NCBI GenBank assembly: GCA_003667245.1
Contig: RCNN01000425.1
Span: forward strand, 1 to 22,822
DNA from: Heterostelium multicystogenum
Taxonomy: Eukaryota; Evosea; Eumycetozoa; Acytosteliales; Acytosteliaceae
Reading direction: 5' to 3'
DNA: 22,822 bases
Shown here: piece after piece, positions 1 to 8,586 of the stretch
Layout of the letters: the number at the start of each line of letters is the position of its first letter
Position numbering within the stretch: position 1 is the stretch's first letter
Made by a program: the position numbers and the translations under genes
The notes under the pieces: generated by a model
The model's input: only the letters and a program-made list of their open reading frames with translations
Database searches by the model: none
What the model was told of the DNA's origin: nothing

Positions 1-5
1 GCTGG

Positions 6-455
6 TCATGATAGTCTCTCGGTCACTTTGACTGGCTGTCCGCTCCACTGATTCTTTCTTTCAAAATGTAGAATATTTCTCTGCGAGTGGTGAAATTTCA
101 CGACTAAATTGTCGGCTTCTGCAATTGCTGTAAAGAAGTTTGGTGATTGAGTGTATTGTGAGCCTGAATCGAGAGCGTCGCACTCCATGTGTAGCATGTG
201 GTCAGCGGTCAAATAAGAGAATGGGGACATCGAGCGGACACTCTTGGTGTGCCGACAAACCCGTGTCGAAACCCTTTGGAATGAAGTCGGGCCACGGAGT
301 GAAGTTTTCAATAATCGTACATTCACCTTTTTCGCCCCTGAACACATATACTCTTTCCGTCAATTCCTATAGGCCATTGTTTGACAAAAGTCTGCCCGGT
401 AGCTCTGGAAAATGGCACCAACCAAAATTCCAAATATAACTAAACCAATAACTAC
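6..455 (-). pseudogene. unrecognised protein, frame-broken (possible membrane/secreted protein)
   Basis: Read on the minus strand, this stretch is coding-like in three successive frames. It opens near 455 with a hydrophobic segment (VVIGLVIFGILVGAIF), continues with FVKQWPIGIDG, then RVYVFRGEKGECTIIENF and PWPDFIPKGFDTG, and finishes with a run of about 75 codons ending ...GQPVKVTERLS at the stop at 6-8. Each frame change can be explained by one base more or less in a short run: CC near 395, AAA near 355 and TTT near 211. The hydrophobic start suggests a signal anchor or signal peptide. The spacing of aromatic and WP/FD residues is faintly hemopexin-like, but this is not enough to name a family. 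No convincing start codon is visible; a 5' exon could lie further right. Base composition is much less A/T-rich than the DNA beyond 456, which supports a real gene. Confidence 0.4.
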
Positions 456-1490
456 ATTCTTAAATTAAAGAATCTGTTTGTGTATATAAAAAGAGTAAAG
501 TTTAATCATCCTAAAATACTTCGATATGATGCTACCAAATATTGCCTGCTTACTTTAATGATATTATCCAAAACAAAGCAATGGATTATGTATAACAATT
601 CCGATTCCGACCAAAATTATCAGATTGTATTGGCCATGGTGTTCGAGCGATGCTCCAGTATCACTGAGCAGTTGAGACAATGTTATTACAGTGCAAAATG
701 AACAGCAACAGAATGAATAACTCTTCTATCGATATTAAATGAAAACAGTTTAACCAATCTATTACTGCTGTTGCTGTTGCTGCTACTATTGTTGTTGGCA
801 TTTCTATTGTAGAATTGTGAAAATAATAATATAAGAATGAAGAAAGCACTGAAATACAATATACTGGCGGTGAAAATTAGACACCGAATATATACCGATA
901 TGATGGTGTATCCAATCTACATCTTTCTTTCCTTCTAGCGACCACTATATAATATTTGGCAATGAAAATTGATACAATTGAAAAAGATATAAATATAATA
1001 TTATTCATAATTTAATGATTCTAATTCCTATATGTTTATTATAATCTATACATTATGAATTCAATTCGATATTGAAATATTACAACACAATCACCAACTA
1101 ATATCGATAGCACCAAAGATATATAAATCTAATTTAATCTTATATCTGAATCTAAAGTTATATGTGTATATATTAATATGAAAAAACAAAATATAAAACA
1201 AGATAAGTCAAGACAAGACATGACAAAGTTAAGTGAGTATGTAGTGTACCTGACTTTTGCACAAAATTAAAAAAATCAAAAAAACGACCATTTATTAATA
1301 ACCACACAAATTTTTTCAAAACGAAATTATTTATTGTAACTTCACAATTCACCCTAAAATTTTCAGAATATTATTTTATATATATATTTTACAATATGTT
1401 TTATTCTTTGTTTTGTGTTGTTATACAATATACATATTAGAATAATAAAATAATGAAGTTAATTAGTATTGCTGTTGGTTGGTATTACAG
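456..1490. other. A/T-rich intergenic DNA
   Basis: No supported gene. Open frames here are short, and 480-701 (+) has no recognisable protein features. A degenerate triplet tract (TGC/TTG type) lies at about 761-800. Positions 590-690 are less A/T-rich and could be an exon remnant, but no frame is convincing. Positions 1370-1490 are the 3' flank of the next gene and are matched by an inverted copy at 3400-3490. Confidence 0.5.
761..800. repeat. imperfect TGC/TTG triplet repeat
   Basis: Alternating CTG, TTG and ACT/ATT triplets without a surrounding long open frame. Such tracts are common in dictyostelid intergenic DNA. Confidence 0.6.
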
Positions 1491-2522
1491 TTAACATTTC
1501 TTGATGCAAAATCCATAAGGTCTAATATCTTTATCGTTTTGGTGAGATCCAATACTCTCCGACTTTGGTAACTTCTTTGGGAATAATCTTTAATGTTGCA
1601 GGATTAACTCGGTTTTGAAGAACAAGCTTATACCTGACACCATCATGAACATATTCTATGGCATATTTGAGTGCAACTTCAATATCTGGAGTTGAATAGA
1701 CTCCATAACCATAAAGGAATCTCATTCCTTTTGAAAGTTCGTATCCTTCTTGTGCAATATTTTTTACCGTTGTTATGGGATGTTCCATGATATGAAACTA
1801 TTTGTGATACTGTAAGTTGATTATATTTACAATTATTTTTGATGAACTAATACTTACCAGGCCATTCATTTGGTGCAGAACTTGTTGGGGATGGTCTTCC
1901 AGAAACACCCAAACAATCATTCAAACCATATCGATTCAGAACATTGATTGCATATCTCAATATATCCAATCGGTCGCTTGTATGTGTATCCACCTCGGCT
2001 GTATGTGACTTGATCAAACAGGTTGGTAAAGTCAAAATTAAACTTTGGGTCGAGAGAACTTGAATTAACTTCATAGACTGGAATATTTCCTCCTCTTAGC
2101 CTTAGAACCAAGTGAAGAGTAGATTCTTTGGATATATTATAGTCAGCAAAGAGTACGACCTTCTTCTAATTGTCTACCAGCGAAAATTATTCTTTGTTGG
2201 TCAGGAGGAATACCTCCATGTCAAAATACAATTGATTTGACATTTGCAATAGTGTCACTACTTTCGCATTGGACAGTAAGGTGTTTTTTCCAGTGAGTGT
2301 CTTTACAAGTATATAATATCCTATAGGTTCACATCCTTTTAATATGGGAAAACAGTTGGTCTAACAGGACATTCACCAACAGCTCCACCAATCATAAATT
2401 GGGAATGTAGAGATATAACATCTAAAGCTACTACATTGGAAGAAATTTTCATAGGATCCTTGTCAACAACAGGTGCTTGTAAAAGAGAAACCCAATCCTG
2501 ACAATAGAATAGCTTGATTCAT
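1491..2522 (-). pseudogene. ubiquitin-PARP-like ADP-ribosyltransferase fusion, frame-broken
   Basis: The gene starts at ATG 2522 (MNQAIL) and ends at TAA 1491-1493. From N- to C-terminus, the segments are as follows. An unrecognised N-terminal region (about 2522-2330) contains VVALDVISLHSQFMIGGAVG and ECPVRPTVFP. A nearly complete ubiquitin unit (about 2318-2088) has [27 protein letters not shown] and [13 protein letters not shown], with the Gly-Gly codons at 2088-2093. A linker follows. Then comes a canonical 60-nt intron (1798-1857, GTAAGT...AG) and a C-terminal domain with SYHGTS (1778-1789 for HGTS), YGYGVYSTPDIEVALKYA (GVY at 1696-1704) and GEYWIS (EYW at 1549-1557). The HGT...GxGxY...EY arrangement matches the His-Tyr-Glu triad of PARP-type ADP-ribosyltransferases; this is my inference from motifs. 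About nine one-base frame breaks occur, almost all at short runs, for example TTT near 2147, CCC near 1778 and AAAA near 1534. The gene is therefore either decayed or mis-sequenced. As it stands it cannot make the full protein. Confidence 0.7.
1798..1857 (-). other. spliceosomal intron in the ubiquitin-ART gene
   Basis: On the minus strand the donor GTAAGT follows the codons for NEWP, and the acceptor ...AAATAG precedes TTTCATATCATGG. Splicing joins NEWP to VSYHGTS in frame. The intron is A/T-rich and 60 nt long. Its clean splice sites argue against a processed retrocopy. Confidence 0.75.
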
Positions 2523-2529
2523 TTTTTAC

Positions 2530-2720
2530 TAATATTGCTTTTATTATTATTACTATCTATTTATTATATATATTCTAATTATGATTTGTTTGCAAACAAT
2601 TCATGATATCAACTGTTAATTTTAAGTTTACAAATGTTCCCATCAAAGATCCTCAAAATAATTTTGTAAAGAATCAGGAAAATTAAATTTTTAATTTTAG
2701 ATAAAGATGAAATTTTTAGC
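2530..2720 (+). repeat. diverged direct repeat, copy 1
   Basis: Shares blocks with 3805-4015 in the same orientation. The blocks include ttattattactatctattta, a following ttctaattatga, a gtttaca block and gtaaagaa...ttttta. The copies differ by many small indels, so this is an old duplication. It has no coding content. Confidence 0.5.
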
Positions 2721-3170
2721 TCCTTTATTTTAATTTTTTGAGATCTCAAAAAAGTTGGTGCAACAACAAAAATTTTAATTGAAAGGATGGTGGTTGTGGA
2801 ATTGGAAAGAGCATCCCTGTGGAATGGATTATTATGTCACTTAAATATTGATGTGTACTCAAAATCAATAAATCAGTTTACTAACTATTCATCAAACATA
2901 ATAATAAATGAACCACAATATCAATCACATACATCTTTTCATATGAATTACTTTGTCCAACTTTAAGCAAGGGATGGTTTTAGTGGTGTTTGATTTTTAG
3001 AAAGAAATAGTTGATGACACAAAAAAAAACCATTCTTTATTGATTTAAAACTTTTATTCTTTGTTTTTTTACATTCCGAAGTGTGTACCTTGAAAAATAA
3101 TATTACTGGTCCCTTTTTTGGGAGTAACTCCTTTACTTCCCAAGAATGGCTACTTTTTCTTCTAATGTTT

Positions 3171-3188
3171 TAATAATAATAAAATAAA

Positions 3189-3225
<37 letters not shown>

Positions 3226-3226
3226 G
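3171..3226. repeat. AAT microsatellite
   Basis: Nearly perfect AAT repeats of about 55 bases with a short A-rich interruption. It lies directly beside the left edge of the inverted ubiquitin-ART remnant. Confidence 0.85.
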
Positions 3227-3240
3227 TATAAAATGATTTG

Positions 3241-3490
3241 TGGAGCGTAGAAGAAGTCTAACCCATGATCACGATAATATATCCAAAGAATCTACTCTTC
3301 AATTGGCTCTAACAAATAGAGGAAATATCCCAATCAATGAAGTTAATTCAGACCTAATGGATTTTGCATCAAGAAATGTTAACTGTAATACCAACCTACA
3401 ATTATAATGAGAAATATTATTTTAATATATATATTTTATGACAAGAAAACAAAGAATAAAACATATTGTAAATATATACATAAAATAATT
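3241..3490 (+). pseudogene. inverted, internally deleted copy of the ubiquitin-ART gene
   Basis: On the plus strand this segment matches the minus-strand gene at 1491-2522. It keeps the last third of ubiquitin ([12 protein letters not shown] and then TNRGNIPINEVNS, so the LRLRGG end is mutated). It then jumps, at about 3350, to the extreme C-terminal coding sequence (block around gattttgcatcaagaaatgttaac), joined in the wrong frame. The 3' flank follows at 3400-3490, including the shared block aaacaaagaataaaacatat. About 560-600 bp of gene body are missing compared with the other copy. This is a genuine pseudogene by deletion, not by run-length error. Confidence 0.75.
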
Positions 3491-3804
3491 TATAACTTAA
3501 AAATTAGAATAGTGAAGTTCAACAATTAATTTGGTTTGGAAAAGTTGTGGTTTATATTAATAATTAGGAGTTTAAACTTTTAATTTTACACATAAGTCAG
3601 TCATTCTGCATAATTCAAGTTTATATCAATTTAACTCCAGTGTTAACCATAGTTGAATCATGATTTCTCTCTATGATGTAATTTTTATTTTTTATATCCC
3701 TCTAAATTTGTCTATATCTATGGACTTTTTTCCATTACCATATTGATTGTCGTGTTTTGGGATAATAAAATCACAAGACATTACACTAAGAGTTCATATT
3801 AAAA

Positions 3805-4015
3805 CATTATTATTATTACTATCTATTTAAAATGTATATATTTCTAATTATGAAGTTGAAAATAATTTATGAAATCATCTCTCAAATTTTTTGTTTACAT
3901 TGAATTTTGATTTGGAAAGTGCCTTAAAAATATTTTGCCAAAAACTTCTCAAAACAAGTTAGTAAAGAAACAGTAAATTTTTAATGAAAATAACTTTATT
4001 TTGATATTAAATTTT
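3805..4015 (+). repeat. diverged direct repeat, copy 2
   Basis: Direct-orientation partner of 2530-2720, with the same order of conserved blocks (ttattattactatctattta, ctaattatga, gtttaca, gtaaagaaa, taaatttttag). Confidence 0.5.
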
Positions 4016-4905
4016 TAGGTCATTTGTTTTTTTCATTAGATTTAATATAAGTGGAGGTCCAACTTTATGTCAATTCACAACATATATTATTAAAGAAAAG
4101 GTCTTCAAATAACGAATTTTCCAACTATATATGATTATTAGATACTGGTTTGTATAAAATAATTTAGAAAAAAGTTGTTTTTAAGTAGAGTTGACAATAA
4201 AATAAGTTAAGAAGTAATAATAATCAAATTTAAAATTGACTTTTTTTGTTATTGTTTAGTCAACAAACCAAAAATTTTTAGGTGTGGGTGTGTGTATATC
4301 AAATAGAAAATTGTTTTTTTTAATGATCAAGATATCCATGAAAATCATATTAACAAGTAATAAAATCACATCTCAACCCCAATTTAATGGTTTTATATGA
4401 GTGGTATGTGTGTGAGCTGCTGATCAAAATAGAATGATGATAAAGGTTTTCCATTTGATTCTATAGTGTCATAGTGTCAGAGTTCAATTGAGATTGTTGA
4501 ATATTGATGTGAATATATATTAGTAACTCTCATCTAGACTATCTATTTATATATGTATCGTACCACATCAAAGATACAAAACTATAATATATTAAACACC
4601 AAACATATGATTGTTATTATCAACACCCTACAAATATATTAAATAACAATTTTAAACCAAACATGTTATTTATATATTAGAATCATGAGGGCTGTGTTAT
4701 TTCTTCACCCTTATTACTACTATTCATCCTCTATCAATATCCAATTTCGAATTGATAAAACAATAAGGAAATACCTTAATTGTTTAAATAACAATACTGG
4801 TAAAGTGAGGGAGAGAGATAGAGAGTACAATTGGATAGTTGAAGTTTAATTTGGGAATTGATTTAAATTTATTTAATTAATTTACCATCACTTGTTAGCT
4901 TCAAT

Positions 4906-4916
4906 GATATATAAAC
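4906..4916 (+). promoter_or_regulatory. TATA-like core promoter element
   Basis: The sequence gatatataaac lies about 190 bp before ATG 5106 and is followed by T/C-rich DNA. This matches the usual dictyostelid pattern of a TATA-like box followed by an oligo-T stretch. It is a guess from pattern only. Confidence 0.3.
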
Positions 4917-5105
4917 AAGCTATCACCATTTCATTCCTTTTATTATTTCCAATTCAATTGTTGCTATTGTAACATTTACTTTTTGTTCCATCACATTTAA
5001 TATTTATATATCTGTCTTTCTTTGTATCTAAATTATATCTTTCTATCTATATCCATTGTAATCTTAGCTATTTTTTATTTCTTAAAATAATTAAAAAAAA
5101 TAGTC

Positions 5106-8033
5106 ATGAGAAATACAAATAAGTTATTTCTAAATCTTTTTATAGTTTTCCTATTTAGTAGCTCCTTTTTGGTAATAAATGGAATTAATCCACCTAGTGA
5201 AGAAGGTAAATAACAATTTAGGATTATCATACTTTTAGTTGTAGGTACTAATTTTCAATTTAGTTGATTCGTTGCTTTGGTATGCCAACCAGTATCAATT
5301 AGGTCCCGATTTTACCAATAGTACTGCAATGTGCAATAAATTCATTGGATGTACAGTGATCAATGGTGGATATCATGTCACTTCAATTTTCATGTAAGAT
5401 CTTATGAATTTATTTCGCAAATATAGTGTTTCTAATTCTTTGATTCCCAAACGAATTACAGTCCAGACGATATTAAATTAGCCAAAAATGACTCAGCAGA
5501 GCCAATCAAACCACCAGCTTTCAAGTTGCCTTATCTGATGGATTACAATGTCGAGTTTTTAGGTAGACAACTGGACCCATCAGTTAATATATTGGACTTA
5601 TTATGCAGTGGTTCTAAGAAATTAATTTCAATTAAGTATATATCATTTACATTGCCCTACATCTATTGAAACAAATACTAATTTTTCCTTATTCTCCAAC
5701 CTCTCAGGATTCAAAATGACACCTTAGTCAATTCCATTCCAGCAGAGTTACCTCAAAACTTGACTGTTATGTAAGATTGATCGATCTTATAATATCCTCG
5801 TGATAAATACTTATGAATGTTATATTTATTCTGTAACAGGGATCTAACCAATGTTGGTAAAATTAACGACTTCTCTAACATCAATAATAGCTCCTTGCTT
5901 TCATCATTGTAATATCAAATGCTACATAAATTTAATACAAGTATATTAACCAGGTTAAATTATTACATTTCCACTTTCTATAGCAATATTGCAACTCCTG
6001 CATCTTTCTCCAAAGACACTACTTTTAAATATCTTATCGATGCGTAAGTTTTTTACTAAATTGATTACCCTATCCAAGACATCTTGGAATAATATCTAAC
6101 ATTAATTTTAATAAAGCAAATTGACTTTGCAACCAGGTACTTATACTTTCAATGCTCAAAACTTCCCAAAGATCCAATCGCTATATATAACTACAGTGAG
6201 ACCAGGTGAATATACTTTTAATGTCGACTGTAGTACTTCCATTCAAAAGTTGAACATTTACGGAGGTGGAAAGATGAATGTTAACTTCACCAATCTAACC
6301 ATGTGTGATGTGTAAGATATACAACAAAGATACTTACAAGATGACGACCATCATTGATACTAATGACATCTTTATAACTTTAGAAATATCCATAAATCAT
6401 TCGATAGCACCATCAATTTCAATGGACTTGTTCCAAATAATGAAAGATTTACAGTTACCAATATTCGTAAGTACCACTCTGTAGCTATAATTCCATTTAT
6501 ATTTACTAACTCTTCTTCTAAATAAAGCTGCATCCATTGAAAGCGTATCATATTCCCAATTTGACTTAGGATATCGTTTCAACCTTCTAGGTAGCTTCAA
6601 TCTTACCAACCAAGCTATCACTGTTGTTGTCAACACATTCCCATGTGTCTTGACCAGCTTGAACAACACTAACATTGTATGTGAGACTGGCGTACTGATT
6701 CCAGGTGAAAATGAAGTATCTATCAATGTCAATGGTATCAACGAATTGAAGAAAGTTGTTGTAACTCAAAGTATGTATAGCGACTCGAAATTTGTCAAGT
6801 CAATATTTAGAGACTAACTAACTTACTATACTTCTACCAGCCTATCCATACATCACTTCAATAGTAGATGATCAAACCAACAACTTTATCTTCGAAGGCA
6901 ATAAATCATCTTCACTACGTTTCACTGGACAATTTAGCAAAGAGAATCACAATGATACATCTATTATTATCGGGGCTGATCCATGCGTCATCAAATCAAT
7001 TTCTGATAAGAAGATTGTGTGCGACTTCGTTGCCAAGAATGGATCTCAAGTGAACACTGCCAAGCTTATCATTGGTAAATTCTCCTATTACTACAGCTAC
7101 TTGTTTTTTCGGTAGGTATTCTAAAGTTGATTGATTAAAGATGCAACCGCTTATTGATGAATGGAATTAATTCAATGCAGATAAGGAAAAACAAATAGAT
7201 TGTGGACATGGTCAAATCGTGAATGGTCGCTGCCAATGCGATGACGGATATGCTGGATTCAGATGTGATGCTAAATACTACGACTATCCCGCTTATATCA
7301 TGAATCCCGACAAATCGAATCAATTCTATATTATCACCAATACAAACTCCTATAGACTGCAACTACAGACCATCAAGGAGACCACCCAAAATGGAACCAC
7401 AGTGCGTTCGTTCACTCCTTCTTTCTCGTCTGAAAACAGTGCAACTTCGTTCATCAGCGTCTTTGACGATAAAAAGAATCAGATAGGACATATCTCCATC
7501 GCCAATCACATTAATGGTGCAAACTTCTTTAACTATGAGTTTGTTATTTCCAACTACAGCTATCTCTCTGTGAGCAACCGCCTGCGTTTCTCATACCAAC
7601 TCTCTGTAAATCAATATGACGATGGCGATTGCAAGGAATTCGTATACGACGACTACAAGCACTTCAACAGCGACCAGGAGTACTTCCGTTTAACCCAAGG
7701 TAAAGCTCGATACTTGTAGATTTTACAGAAGGATTGGTATCGAATGCAGAGACCACCTACTACGGCAAGAACAGTGTAATGCTCAACAAGGACACTGCAC
7801 TGATCAATTTTGACTTCCCATTCTGCGAATACTGCAAGCAGACTTTGAACTTACAAGTGCTCAAGTTGTCCGATAGCTATATTCCATGTGGTGATCAACC
7901 ACCAAAGGGTTGGAGCCTCTTTATCTACCTACCACTTGCAGCCATCCTCGTAGCAATCATCTTAATAGTCATCTTAATAGTCTGTAAAAGAAGAATCTTT
8001 ACAAACAACGAAAGATTTTTCGATTTTGAATAA
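5106..8033 (+). CDS. secreted/type I membrane protein with repeats, TIG-like region and EGF-like module
   Basis: Twelve exons join in one frame to give 734 residues: 5106-5205, 5264-5393, 5462-5635, 5708-5770, 5840-5908, 5954-6043, 6117-6311, 6384-6466, 6528-6770, 6841-7074, 7181-7699 and 7729-8033. All introns are GT...AG and A/T-rich. The start gives a signal peptide (LFLNLFIVFLFSSSFLVING). Residues of about 75-300 form beta-rich, leucine-rich-like repeat units, several encoded by one short exon each. Residues of about 380-460 (YPYITSIV...IVCDFV) look like an IPT/TIG beta-sandwich. An EGF-like module follows (CGHGQIVNGRCQCDDGYAGF), then a large beta-rich ectodomain. Near the end there is one membrane helix (YLPLAAILVAIILIVILIVC) and a short basic tail. 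Dictyostelids have a large family of such adhesion/communication proteins; the exact role is unknown. The gene has no frame break. Confidence 0.85.
7190..7275 (+). other. EGF-like module coding segment
   Basis: Encodes IDCGHGQIVNGRCQCDDGYA followed by GFRCDA, with the C-x-G-x-G...C-x-C...GYxG-x-x-C spacing of an EGF-like fold. Three of the spacings are canonical. The first Cys pair is shortened, as in dictyostelid EGF modules next to TIG domains. Confidence 0.7.
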
Positions 8034-8065
8034 TTAATCAAATTAAACTTCAAGTTAGTCAGCCC

Positions 8066-8071
8066 AATAAA
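8066..8071 (+). terminator. polyadenylation signal AATAAA
   Basis: AATAAA 33 bp after the stop of the EGF-type gene. No other signal is nearer. Confidence 0.55.
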
Positions 8072-8217
8072 CACACATATATATAGCCAACCATCAATCA
8101 ATCAGTCAATCACCATCTAGAATAATAATAATTCACAGATCCCTCCGTACCGAATCCAATACACATATAGAATATCATAGATAGATAGTTTTTTTTTGTT
8201 TTATTTATAACAATACA

Positions 8218-8236
8218 TTATATATATATATATATT
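8218..8236. repeat. TA dinucleotide run
   Basis: About nine TA units in the intergenic region. Confidence 0.7.
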
Positions 8237-8586
8237 TAAACTGTAATAAAGTATTATTATTATTAATTATTTTTTTTAAAAAATAATACAATTCTAATGA
8301 TTTTGAAATTTCCCAATTGTGTCGTCATGATAACAACCAAACTATTTGTGTCGTCTTCCACAACCCTTTATATCACTATGACTATTGATTTTTTTTGGAT
8401 TTTTTTATTTTATATTTTTCAAATTTAATGTTTTTATACAGTTTTTAGGTCTGTTGCCAAAGAGGGTTAAGATTATTGCACACACTTTCAAATATACATT
8501 GTATTAGTATTGTATTGTTGTTGTTCTGTTGTTGTTGTTCTTTCCAATTACATTACAATTACCATATTTATATTCACTCATACACA

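Larger units (their letters stand above)
2523..3240. other. A/T-rich upstream region of the ubiquitin-ART gene
   Basis: No gene is visible. It holds the left member of a diverged direct repeat (2530-2720) and an AAT microsatellite at its right end. The 5' promoter of the minus-strand gene must lie just right of 2522. Confidence 0.5.
3491..5105. other. A/T-rich intergenic DNA and promoter region of the EGF-type gene
   Basis: No coding region is visible over about 1.6 kb. Copy 2 of the diverged direct repeat lies at 3805-4015. The right end carries a TATA-like element and T-rich stretches typical of dictyostelid core promoters upstream of ATG 5106. Confidence 0.5.
8034..8586. other. intergenic region between the EGF-type gene and AGPS
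   Basis: Holds the 3' end of the left gene (AATAAA at 8066), a TA run at 8218-8236, long T runs at 8190-8450 and a TTG tract at 8515-8540. It is the likely promoter and leader of the AGPS gene. An in-frame upstream ATG at 8476 is discussed under AGPS. Confidence 0.5.

Noticed and set aside
240..360. hemopexin-type repeat
   Set aside because: A few WP/FD/VYVFRG residues fit, but the repeat period and the conserved DAA motif are not seen.
480..701. 73-codon plus-strand open frame
   Set aside because: No family features, no matching splice context, and A/T-driven composition; likely chance.
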